DNA from: Christensenella sp. UBA5394
GTDB taxonomy: Bacteria; Bacillota; Clostridia; Christensenellales; CAG-138
NCBI GenBank assembly: GCA_002409725.1
Contig: DHOI01000140.1
Location: 5,873-16,973 of the forward strand
Length of the DNA stretch: 11,101 bases
Direction: 5' to 3'
This document shows, piece after piece, positions 1 through 5,855 of the stretch; the first letter of the stretch is position 1, and each line of letters begins with the position of its first letter. The position numbers and the translations under genes are program-made. The notes under the pieces are model-generated. The model searched no databases, had not been told where the DNA came from, and was given only the letters and a program-made list of their open reading frames with translations.

Positions 1-852
1 GATGAAGCCGTGGGGCAGCGCGATGCGCATGGCCTCCAACAGCCAGCGTTTGGCTTCATCCACGTGCCCGAGGGAGTGGCATGCGATCGAGCACATTACC
101 CGCAGATAAATGTCGTGCGGCGTGATCCCCTGTCCCGGCTCGCGAAAGGCCAGCGCGGTCTGGGCCACAGCCAGCATTGCTTCAAGCCTGCCAGTGCAAT
201 GGAAATATTTTGTCCGCAAATAAAATGCGTTCTGCCTCGCCTGCGCCGCAAGGACGCTGAGATCCCCCGCCTTCAGCCAGTCGGGCGCCATGTTCGGGGC
301 AATCACGCTCACAGCGGCGGTAGCGAGCGCCAGCTCCGCGTAAGCGGCTACGCCGGTGCCTTCGCCGTCTTTCACGCACTGCTTCAGATAAGCATCGATC
401 TGCGTGTAAGCGCGGTAATCCCCCAAGCTGATGGCCGCCGCGATAGCCGCCGGGCAGGCGCGCAGCCTCACCGCATCGTCCCCCCCGGTTTGAAGATAGC
501 ATTGCATCGTCCGCGTAAAGTTGCCCCTCAGATAGGCCAGTTCCGCGTCATATATGAGCCGCAACCGCTCACCCAGCAGCGTATCCAGAATCGCGTCGGG
601 GTTCTGTATGGGCATGGGTACGGTTGTGGCCACGATCACATGGGCCAGATCGGACGACAGCGATGGCTCCGGCTGTGCGTCCCCTATACGGGGGTCGGCA
701 GGTTTTTTCACACCGGAAGGCATCATCCATGCCTTTCCGAGTTTTTGCGCGCCGGGAACGCGCTCCTGCTCACAAAGCTTCTGCACCCGTCTTAGGGAAA
801 TATTCCATTTTGCTGCCGCTTCTCTTGCCGTGATATATTCTATATGTTCCAT
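1..852 (-). CDS. HTH-domain transcriptional regulator with helical-repeat body (3' end outside window)
   Basis: 284 codons are open from an ATG at 852 down to position 1 with no stop, so the C-terminus lies off the left edge. Residues about 5-50 (YITAREAAAKWNISLRRVQ, then LCEQERVPGAQKLGKAWMMP) are a typical excisionase/MerR-like HTH_17 DNA-binding domain with its wing. After a proline-rich linker (about 55-70), residues about 95-284 are Ala/Leu-rich amphipathic helices resembling a TPR-like signal-sensing region. Related Clostridia proteins often end in a LuxR-type HTH; that part, if present, is outside the window. The start is supported by GGTGAG about 7 nt upstream. It is a cytoplasmic transcription factor; its target is unknown. 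The long plus-strand frame over it is a shadow: only this frame gives a recognisable domain. Confidence 0.85.
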   Translation of the reverse strand, partial: MEHIEYITAREAAAKWNISLRRVQKLCEQERVPGAQKLGKAWMMPSGVKKPADPRIGDAQPEPSLSSDLAHVIVATTVPMPIQNPDAILDTLLGERLRLIYDAELAYLRGNFTRTMQCYLQTGGDDAVRLRACPAAIAAAISLGDYRAYTQIDAYLKQCVKDGEGTGVAAYAELALATAAVSVIAPNMAPDWLKAGDLSVLAAQARQNAFYLRTKYFHCTGRLEAMLAVAQTALAFREPGQGITPHDIYLRVMCSIACHSLGHVDEAKRWLLEAMRIALPHGFI

Positions 853-891
853 TGCTGATCTCACCAATTCTCCATGAATTGTATCAACTAT

Positions 892-920
892 ATTGTATAC
901 GCGAATGCGAATAGACACAA
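892..920 (-). promoter_or_regulatory. Sigma-A promoter for the leftward HTH regulator
   Basis: On the minus strand, TTGTGT (915-920) and TACAAT (892-897) are separated by 17 bp, close to the sigma-A consensus, and would start transcription near 885, about 33 nt before the ATG. The motif ATTGTAT occurs twice here (878-884 and 892-898, plus-strand reading), 14 bp apart, and could be an operator; that last point is inference. Confidence 0.5.
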
Positions 921-1053
921 CCGACATTTCAAAAATATTATGCTACGAAAGCATGCCTTTTTTGGGGGGCATTGGCTTGGTAAGGAAACGCAGTACAGGC
1001 CGCAAACGCGATTCTGGTTTTCAGTTGCTTGTATATTCAAAATAGATTGTGTA

Positions 1054-1140
1054 TTACGCATAATCTGTCTTCCTAAGATCGTCGTTGCCTACGGACAAAT
1101 TATGCTCCAAAGCTTTGCGCATTTCATCTACATTTTTCAT
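1054..1140 (-). CDS. Small hypothetical protein, 28 aa
   Basis: ATG at 1140, stop TAA at 1054-1056; the product starts MKNVDEMRKALEHN and ends DDLRKTDYA. A near-perfect Shine-Dalgarno (AAGGAGGTCA) lies 7 nt before the ATG and overlaps the stop of the preceding frame at 1153-1155, so the two would be translationally coupled. The product is short, charged, mostly helical and without membrane segments. I do not recognise a family. It may be the intact small protein, or the start of a longer one cut short. The strong RBS argues it is or was translated; the decayed surroundings argue for a relic. Confidence 0.4.
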   Translation of the reverse strand: MKNVDEMRKALEHNLSVGNDDLRKTDYA

Positions 1141-1147
1141 ATTGTGA

Positions 1148-1192
1148 CCTCCTTATCGCTCCGGCTCATCCGGCTTTTTTATATGTTTTATC
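1148..1192. repeat. Direct repeat copy A (small-ORF junction)
   Basis: This about 45-bp stretch, containing TTATCGCTCC and ATATGTTTTATC, covers the end of the broken small gene and the RBS of the next. It recurs in the same orientation at 1946-1991 with roughly 85-90% identity by eye and one 1-nt indel. Confidence 0.6.
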
Positions 1193-1353
1193 CTTTCGTC
1201 CACATCATATAGGTGCGGATCTGCCGCGGGAGTTGTCCAACCAAACATGCTTCCGGCAAGTATTTCCTGCTCCTGCGCCTTGTGATGCCAAAACGCTGGT
1301 TCATCTATCCGCTGTCTCGCGATTACGTTGTAAATTCACTTGATTAGCTGCAT
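1153..1353 (-). pseudogene. Small hypothetical ORF interrupted by in-frame TGA
   Basis: An AAGGAAGTGAT-type ribosome binding site precedes ATG (1351-1353), giving MQLIK, then TGA (1336-1338). The same frame then stays open for 60 codons to TAA at 1153-1155, with protein-like content: RQRIDEPAFWHHKAQEQE, later GWTTPAADPHLYDVDERIKH and a charged end KKPDEPER. The two parts sharing one frame suggests a 66-codon gene broken by a nonsense mutation. An internal ATG at 1248 could still give a 31-aa product. TGA ends normal genes elsewhere in the window (for example at 7531-7533), so general UGA recoding is excluded. Family unknown. Confidence 0.4.
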
Positions 1354-1380
1354 TATTGCGTATCACTTCCTTTCTCTGAA

Positions 1381-1836
1381 ATGAAAAGCGCGGATGGTGT
1401 GATTGCTGTTGTGACGCTATATACCAATGCTGAAACGGATAAATTAAATAACAATATCAACAAAGCGGCAAAGGGCCTAACGCTTGTCGGTCTTTATGAT
1501 ATAAAATTGCTCAAAGACGGCGTCGCCATCCAGCCGAACGGGAAGGTAAGGGTAAACATTCCGCTGACGGACGAAATGAAAGCGATGACCGATTTAAAAG
1601 TGGTCTACATTGATGATGACGGGAACGTAACCATTATTCCAAGTCAGATCATTGATGGAAAAATCGTATTTGTGACCGAGCATTTCAGCTATTACGGCGT
1701 AATCCGCTCCAAGGACGCGCTGGTCGGTCTCCCTAAGACCGGCGACGATAGTTCTCCATGGGTTTGGTGGGTGCTGCTGGCCGTGCCCGGCGCGGCTATG
1801 GTAACCCTTATATGCACCAGGAAAAAGGTCTTGTAG
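1381..1836 (+). pseudogene. C-terminal remnant of LPxTG cell-wall-anchored surface protein
   Basis: The frame encodes about 151 residues. The last 40 form a sortase sorting signal: LPKTG at residues 119-123, then acidic DDSS, a hydrophobic membrane span (WVWWVLLAVPGAAMV) and a basic tail CTRKKVL. Before it, residues about 1-110 resemble the domain found just before the anchor in large Clostridia adhesins (KLLKDGV, then VNIPLTDEMKAM, VVYIDDDGNV, then TEHFSYYGV). Such proteins are normally many hundreds of residues long with a signal peptide; here there is no signal peptide and no ribosome binding site before the ATG, and an in-frame TAG lies at 1345-1347. I therefore read it as a 5'-truncated remnant. 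If expressed, it could not be exported. Confidence 0.75.
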
Positions 1837-1865
1837 AAGCGGTAATAGAAAAGTACCACACAACG

Positions 1866-1903
1866 AAAACGCACTCTTTGGCTTATGCTGAAAGGTGCGT
1901 TTT
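1866..1903 (+). terminator. Intrinsic terminator after the surface-protein remnant
   Basis: AAAACGCAC (1866-1874) pairs perfectly with GTGCGTTTT (1895-1903), with four more pairs (CTTT/AAAG) after a one-base bulge, and ends in a T-run. It lies 30 nt after the LPKTG frame stop, so the remnant kept its original 3' end. Confidence 0.7.
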
Positions 1904-1945
1904 ATACTGTCCGCAAAGTACGTCCCACATCACTTGGTGTTTCGG

Positions 1946-1991
1946 CCTCTTTATCGCTCCAGTTCATCGCGGCTTTTTCATATGTTTTATC
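1946..1991. repeat. Direct repeat copy B (degenerate)
   Basis: Second copy of the 1148-1192 repeat, same orientation. An extra base after the GCC/CCG core shifts the minus-strand frame, so the coding end seen in copy A is destroyed here. The repeats bracket the surface-protein remnant and its terminator. Confidence 0.6.
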
Positions 1992-1993
1992 GA

Positions 1994-2022
1994 TTGGAAA
2001 TTATGAATAAGCAGGATATACT
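1994..2022 (+). promoter_or_regulatory. Putative promoter of the O-acetyltransferase gene
   Basis: TTGGAA (1994-1999), a 17-bp spacer and TATACT (2017-2022) match sigma-A spacing and give a 5' UTR of about 95 nt before the acetyltransferase. Degenerate open frames lie within the UTR (2003-2114, broken by TAA), with no family recognised. Confidence 0.45.
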
Positions 2023-2123
2023 GTGGTAAGCGGGCCAAAGGCGTACAGCAGACGGGTATTACGAAAGCTACATACTTGTCCCTGAAGAAAGCCGGATAGA
2101 AATAATGGAATGAGGTAGTAATC

Positions 2124-2747
2124 ATGACAGAGGAACAAAAAATCTTTGCTGGAAAACTATATTGCCCCGGTGATCCGGAGTTACGTGCTATTAAATTGAA
2201 GACTCACAATCTTTGTACAAAATACAATCAAACCTTTGAAGATGAAACAGAGATAAGGCGTAGTATTCTTGCCGATATTTTTGGAAAGCTGGGCGAAGAC
2301 AGCCGTTTACAGGGGCCAATCTATATTCACTATGGACAGCATACCAATATAGGCAAGAGGTTGTTTGCCAATTTTAACTTTACCATTCAAGATGATACAT
2401 ATGTCACTATAGGAGATGACTGTAATTTTGGACCGAATGTGACGATTGTTACGCCTATTCATCCCTTACTTCCAGATGAGCGTAAAGGAATTGTGGCGCC
2501 GGATGGAAGCAAAAAGCTCATGTGCTATGCACAGCCTGTGAAGATTGGAGACAATTGCTGGTTTGGCGCAAATGTTACAGTTTGCCCTGGAGTTACAATC
2601 GGTGAGAACTGCGTTATTGGAGCCGGTAGTGTAGTAACGCGAGATATACCCGCAAACAGCTTGGCCGTTGGTGTTCCTTGCCGTGTTATTCGTGAAGTTA
2701 ATGAATCCGATAGTGTAATGAATATTCCTGGCGTATTTGATAATTAA
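2124..2747 (+). CDS. Maltose/galactoside-type sugar O-acetyltransferase (hexapeptide repeat)
   Basis: A 207-aa LacA/Maa/NodL-family protein that would transfer acetyl from acetyl-CoA to a sugar hydroxyl in the cytoplasm. The N-terminal helical cap (residues 3-60: KIFAGKLYCPGDPEL, then RAIKLKTHNLCTKYNQT) is the family's maltose-acetyltransferase domain. From about 62 the left-handed beta-helix of hexapeptide repeats follows (IGDDCNFGPNVTI, then VKIGDNCWFGANVTV, VTIGENCVIGAGSVV). His113 in TPIHPLLPDER is the expected catalytic base. The end (GVPCRVIREV) is the usual capping sequence. Length is normal. GAGGTAG lies 7 nt before the ATG. The gene is visibly richer in A+T than the neighbouring bce-type genes, which suggests separate acquisition. 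It is intact and monocistronic. Substrate cannot be set from sequence. Confidence 0.93.
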   Translation: MTEEQKIFAGKLYCPGDPELRAIKLKTHNLCTKYNQTFEDETEIRRSILADIFGKLGEDSRLQGPIYIHYGQHTNIGKRLFANFNFTIQDDTYVTIGDDCNFGPNVTIVTPIHPLLPDERKGIVAPDGSKKLMCYAQPVKIGDNCWFGANVTVCPGVTIGENCVIGAGSVVTRDIPANSLAVGVPCRVIREVNESDSVMNIPGVFDN

Positions 2748-2803
2748 GTATATGGGATTGAATTATGCTAGGGAGAAGCCCGGACAAGCGGTAAAAAGTT
2801 AAA

Positions 2804-2908
2804 ATGGTGAATTTGGATGGACTGGTTCCGGTAAACCATTTGCTCCGCAAGATCGAGAGAACGGTTACAGGTTGCTACAAATACTTTTTATCTGTGTTAA
2901 ATGGCTGA
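2804..2908 (+). pseudogene. IS1182-family transposase, N-terminal fragment
   Basis: The frame starts MVNLDGLVPVNHLLRKIE, which I recognise as the conserved N-terminus of IS1182-family DDE transposases (family form like VxLDxLVPxxHLLRKID). About 18 unrelated residues then lead to TGA at 2906-2908, so only about 4% of a normal 450-550 aa transposase is left, without any catalytic domain. Two codons before the ATG also fit the family, preceded by TAA. It is a dead insertion-sequence relic lying directly upstream of the next promoter; no terminal inverted repeats could be identified. Confidence 0.65.
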
Positions 2909-2917
2909 TGAAACGGC

Positions 2918-2947
2918 TTGACAGACAGGCAACCCCCGTGCTATGGT
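2918..2947 (+). promoter_or_regulatory. Promoter of the leader/MutS2-like transcript
   Basis: TTGACA (2918-2923, perfect -35), 18-bp spacer, TATGGT (2942-2947, 4 of 6 -10 bases). Transcription would start near 2954, giving a leader RNA of about 225 nt before the MutS2-like gene. It lies just after the transposase relic. Confidence 0.6.
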
Positions 2948-2982
2948 AAATAATAACCGTAATGACCATGGGAGGTGTGTGG

Positions 2983-3000
2983 GTGTCGGTCAGCTTATAA
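2983..3000 (+). CDS. Putative leader peptide MSVSL of the attenuator
   Basis: GTG at 2983 opens a five-codon frame (M-S-V-S-L, then TAA) with GGGAGG seven nt upstream, as good a ribosome binding site as any full gene here. The same frame can also start from ATG at 2962 or 2968, giving up to 12 residues (MTMGGVWVSVSL), but those starts lack a good SD. The stop codon lies inside the left arm of the leader hairpin (2997-3002). A ribosome terminating or stalled here would prevent that arm from pairing. That is the arrangement of translation-dependent attenuators. Existence of the peptide is inferred from RBS and position, not from homology. Confidence 0.5.
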   Translation: MSVSL

Positions 3001-3118
3001 GGTAATGTTTGTACACATAGCAGGTACTGCCTGCTAGTTTTGTGCACCCAAATGCCTTATGGAATGACCGAGGAAGCGTTAATATTAAGCGCCTCTTTCG
3101 TTTGCTTTTCAGCGCAGT
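2997..3118 (+). promoter_or_regulatory. Leader RNA with competing hairpins (transcription attenuator)
   Basis: ATAAGG (2997-3002) can pair with CCTTAT (3055-3060), enclosing a perfect 7-bp hairpin TAGCAGG/CCTGCTA (3018-3024 with 3030-3036). The segment ACTGC..GCT (3026-3035) is also complementary to the left arm of the terminator, AGCGCAGT (3111-3118), with a 2-nt bulge. So leader hairpin and antiterminator compete. If a ribosome on the leader ORF blocks the 2997-3060 stem, 3026-3035 could capture the terminator arm and let transcription pass. A further weak stem (GAGG/CCTC, 3070-3095) lies between. Pairings were read by eye; no folding energies were computed. Confidence 0.55.
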
Positions 3119-3141
3119 GGGTAACTGCGCTTTTTTGTTTT
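3111..3141 (+). terminator. Intrinsic terminator within the 5' leader of the MutS2-like gene
   Basis: AGCGCAGT (3111-3118) and ACTGCGCT (3124-3131) form a perfect 8-bp GC-rich stem with a GGGTA loop, followed by TTTTTT-G-TTTT. It ends about 40 nt before the start codon, with a promoter and leader ORF upstream, which is why I read it as an attenuator. Nothing upstream on this transcript needs an ordinary terminator. Confidence 0.8.
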
Positions 3142-3180
3142 CATAGGGCATGAAGGGCTTTATGAAGGGAGTAGATTAAA

Positions 3181-5085
3181 TTGAATCAACATTATGCGGC
3201 CTTGGAGTTTTACTCTATTATTGAAAAATTGAAAGAACATGCCCTGTCCCAGAGCGCGAAGGATACATTGGACCATTTATCGCCCTACTTTAATGAGGAT
3301 GTTTGCATTCGAAAGATGGCCGAAACAACCTCTGCACGCAGGCTCTTAGATCAGCTGGGATCACCGCCTCTTTCTTTGATGACGAATCTCGACGAAACCA
3401 TTACGCTGGCCGAGGCAGGAAGCATGCTTGTACCCGAACAGCTGAGCGGGGTGGTTCGGTTTGCCGAGTCTTGCAAGCGGATGGCTGTTTGGCTAGCGAA
3501 GGGAGAAGCCTCATATGAGGTAATCGCTTCTTACGGGAGGAGCATCGGCGACCTCTCGGAACTTAAAACGGAAATTGAGCAATGCGTAAACGGCGAGTTG
3601 CTTTACGACGACGCAAGCCCGGCTCTGAAGAACATCCGGCGCAAGAAGGGATGTGTGGAAGCCCAAATCAAAGAGAAGCTTTCCCATATCCTACAAAGCC
3701 GTAAGCAGTATCTCTCCGATACCTACATCACTATGCGGCAGGGCCGGTATGTACTGCCTGTCCAGCGGAAATATCAAACCCAGTTTGGCGGTACCGTTAT
3801 CGATGCTTCCGGCAAAGGTTCAACCGTGTTCATGGAACCCTCCACCATAGAAAAGCTACAGGCGGAAATGACGGCGCTTGCGTTGGATGAGGATTCCGAG
3901 GTACGGCGTATTCTCTATACGCTCACCGCACTGGTTGCGGATTCAGCCCTCCCCATACGCCGCAACATAGAAGTTATGGAGATTTTGGATGTACTGTTCG
4001 CCAAGGCCAAACTGAGCGCTGCCATGAAAGCCGTTCCGGTAGAAATCGGCGGGGAGCGAAGGCTGGATATCCATCAGGGGCGTCACCCGCTATTAGATAG
4101 AGAAAGCTGCGTGCCTCTGGATTTTCGTATGGACGAAGATACATCCGGGGTCATTATCACCGGCCCCAACACCGGCGGTAAAACCGTAGCGGTCAAGACG
4201 GTAGGTCTTCTTTCACTTATGGCACAGTGCGGACTTCATATCCCTTGCGAGGAGGGTAGCTATATAGCCATGCAGGATGGATACTGGTGTGACATAGGCG
4301 ATAGTCAAAACATATCGCAAAACCTGTCCACCTTCTCCGGGCATATGACGAATGTCATCCGCATTCTGGAGTGCGCCAGCCGGGATAGCTTGGTGTTGCT
4401 GGATGAGTTGGGCAGCGGCACCGACCCCAGCGAGGGCATGGGAATTGCTGTTGCCATCTTGGAGGAATTGAGGCAGCGGGGCGGAATGTTCCTTGTAACC
4501 ACCCACTACCCACAGGTAAAAGCATACTCGCAAAACGCAGAGGGGGTGATGAGTGCACGGATGGCCTTTGACCAAGAGAGCCTGCGGCCTCTCTACAGGC
4601 TTGAAATGGGCAAGACCGGGGAAAGCTGCGCCTTGAACATCGCCAGACATTTGGGCCTTGCCCCGCACCTTTTGGAGCGAGCGTACTATGAGGTCTATGG
4701 CGAACATTCCAGCGACACGAAAAACCAAGTTGCCATGAAAGTGCCTGAAAGCCGCCTGATTCGGTCATTGCCGGCGCAAACAGCCGTAGACCTTTCAGCT
4801 AAATTTGTGATGGGCGATAGCGTCACAGTCCTGCCAGGGGGAGAAACGGGCATCGTGTACCGGCCCGCTGATAAAAACGGCGATGTAGTGGTGCAGGTGA
4901 AGGGGGAGAAGCGCAAGGTCAAGCATACCAGGCTGGAGCTCAAGGTGCCTGCCGCCGAGTTGTACCCGCCCGATTATGACTTTTCCATCATATTTGATAC
5001 TGTAGAAAACCGAAAGGCTCGCCATAAAATGACGAAGCACAACGATCCGAACCTACGCATCACCTATGAGAGTGGAGAGTTGTAA
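3181..5085 (+). CDS. MutS2-like ATPase lacking the Smr domain
   Basis: 634 aa against about 780 for MutS2. Residues 1-300 match the MutS2 core/lever region (LEFYSIIEKLKEHA at the start, YVLPVQRKYQTQFGGTVIDAS at 190-209). The ATPase is complete: Walker A GPNTGGKT (328-335), the NLSTFSGHM loop (381-389), Walker B with DE at 408-409, DELGSGTDP, and THY (441-443). Residues 542-588 look like the MutS2 KOW-type segment. The long coiled coil normally after the ATPase is nearly absent and the Smr nuclease domain is missing. TTG start with GGGAG 9 nt upstream; the N-terminus then aligns with the family start. Known: B. subtilis MutS2 binds collided ribosomes. Inferred: the attenuator upstream suggests induction by translation stress and a ribosome-directed role rather than mismatch repair. 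A DNA recombination role remains possible. Confidence 0.88.
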   Translation: MNQHYAALEFYSIIEKLKEHALSQSAKDTLDHLSPYFNEDVCIRKMAETTSARRLLDQLGSPPLSLMTNLDETITLAEAGSMLVPEQLSGVVRFAESCKRMAVWLAKGEASYEVIASYGRSIGDLSELKTEIEQCVNGELLYDDASPALKNIRRKKGCVEAQIKEKLSHILQSRKQYLSDTYITMRQGRYVLPVQRKYQTQFGGTVIDASGKGSTVFMEPSTIEKLQAEMTALALDEDSEVRRILYTLTALVADSALPIRRNIEVMEILDVLFAKAKLSAAMKAVPVEIGGERRLDIHQGRHPLLDRESCVPLDFRMDEDTSGVIITGPNTGGKTVAVKTVGLLSLMAQCGLHIPCEEGSYIAMQDGYWCDIGDSQNISQNLSTFSGHMTNVIRILECASRDSLVLLDELGSGTDPSEGMGIAVAILEELRQRGGMFLVTTHYPQVKAYSQNAEGVMSARMAFDQESLRPLYRLEMGKTGESCALNIARHLGLAPHLLERAYYEVYGEHSSDTKNQVAMKVPESRLIRSLPAQTAVDLSAKFVMGDSVTVLPGGETGIVYRPADKNGDVVVQVKGEKRKVKHTRLELKVPAAELYPPDYDFSIIFDTVENRKARHKMTKHNDPNLRITYESGEL

Positions 5086-5102
5086 GCCTTTGTGAGCATG
5101 GC

Positions 5103-5132
5103 TTGACCTGCCCATGCACAGAGCCGTATAAT
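5103..5132 (+). promoter_or_regulatory. Promoter of the 74-aa protein gene
   Basis: TTGACC (5103-5108), an 18-bp spacer and a perfect TATAAT (5127-5132), 36 nt before the next start codon. The small gene can therefore be expressed independently of the attenuated MutS2-like gene. Confidence 0.65.
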
Positions 5133-5168
5133 ATCCCTTGCACTACATAATGATACGAGGTGGAATAC

Positions 5169-5393
5169 ATGAGCGAAAATACTCAACCCACAACTATGAT
5201 GGAAGCATACGAGCCTGAGCAGGCTGCGAAGATGAGATGGACAGAAGCAGTGGATGGCCCAATTTGTGAACTGTTCAGCGCACTCAAGCTGGAGAAGCTA
5301 ACCGCCGAGGACGGCAACGGAAGCAAGGTAAAGCTTAGCCTAACAAAGGACGGCGAAATCAAGATTGAACTGTCGTCCATAACCATCCGGTAG
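5169..5393 (+). CDS. Hypothetical protein, 74 aa
   Basis: I do not recognise a family. ATG at 5169 is preferred because GAGGTGG sits 5 nt upstream; an in-frame GTG at 5160 falls inside that ribosome binding site. The protein has a polar, probably disordered N-terminus (MSENTQPTTMMEAYEPEQA), an amphipathic helical middle (ICELFSALKLEKL) and a C-terminal pair of likely beta strands (KVKLSLTKDGEIKIELSSI). No signal peptide or membrane segment, so cytoplasmic. It lies 83 nt after the MutS2-like gene, same strand, with its own promoter and followed by a long hairpin. Codon use fits its neighbours and the frame is clean, so it is probably a real gene. Possible partner of the MutS2-like ATPase by position only. 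Confidence 0.7.
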   Translation: MSENTQPTTMMEAYEPEQAAKMRWTEAVDGPICELFSALKLEKLTAEDGNGSKVKLSLTKDGEIKIELSSITIR

Positions 5394-5399
5394 TATATT

Positions 5400-5435
5400 G
5401 GGGGCTGTCGTAGTAAGCAAACTGCGGCGGCTCTC
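5400..5435 (+). terminator. Possible terminator hairpin after the 74-aa gene
   Basis: GGGGGCTGTCGTAG (5400-5413) pairs along 14 bp with CTGCGGCGGCTCTC (5422-5435), several of them G-U pairs, with an 8-nt loop. There is no clear T-run, so it may be a weak terminator or a boundary between the plus-strand gene and the convergent permease relic. Confidence 0.4.
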
Positions 5436-5783
5436 AACTTAATACACTCAAATGTTTCGCATCATCCTTATCTCCTCTCATTTTCCTGTGAAAAAAGATA
5501 ATCACAAGCACATAAATAAGAACCGTATACCCAAACACCACAGAGATGTGGGGTAAAATCTCGCGAAAATTGCCGCCAAGCGTTGTCTTCGTTGCTTGAA
5601 CCTGTGATAGAATGGCATGAGTTCCGCTGATTTCTTGAACGCACCGCCAATCAAGTCTAAAGGGATGAATATCCCTGAAAACCATCCGACTAGATTTGTA
5701 AGGAGTGCCCGCAGATTCCGCCGACCAAATTTATTAGGTCGCACAAAACTTCTTTGTATTACGCCCTGCAAATACGTTCCCTA
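5434..5783 (-). pseudogene. ABC-2 type transporter permease, frameshifted 3' fragment
   Basis: The upstream part in one minus-strand frame reads RNLRALLTNLVGWFSGIFIP, LDLIGGAFKKSAELMPFYH, the conserved pre-C-terminal region of ABC-2 permeases (a re-entrant and amphipathic segment before the last membrane span). Near 5602 the sense moves to another frame, continuing VQATKTTLGGNFREILPH, then the last membrane span VVFGYTVLIYVLVIIFFHRK and a short tail to TGA at 5434-5436. A net shift of one or two bases joins them. Upstream the frame meets TAG near 5784, and the five N-terminal membrane spans are missing, so the gene is both truncated and frameshifted. Such permeases export drugs, peptides or polysaccharides; a former antimicrobial-peptide exporter next to the bce-type module is possible but unproven. 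Confidence 0.7.
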
Positions 5784-5798
5784 TGTTGAGCCTTGCTC

Positions 5799-5828
5799 TT
5801 GCTACCTCTGCAAAGTGCGTGCTATGAT
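5799..5828 (+). promoter_or_regulatory. Putative promoter of the regulator-kinase genes
   Basis: TTGCTA (5799-5804), 18-bp spacer, TATGAT (5823-5828). The start would be near 5835, about 20 nt before the response regulator ATG and just ahead of its AAAGGAGG. Confidence 0.5.
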
Positions 5829-5855
5829 GTGGCTAAAGGCGTAAAGGAGGGGCAC

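Noticed and set aside
10..795. 261-codon open frame on the plus strand
   Set aside because: It is antisense to the HTH regulator. Its residue content is typical of a shadow frame in GC-rich DNA, and the minus strand gives a recognisable HTH and helical repeats.
874..1212. 112-codon plus-strand frame rich in aromatic and hydrophobic residues
   Set aside because: No ribosome binding site and no domain; it covers the regulator's promoter and the two small minus-strand ORFs that have strong RBSs.
4213..4768. Long minus-strand frames of 137-171 codons
   Set aside because: They lie opposite the conserved ATPase domain of the MutS2-like gene and have no protein-like features.
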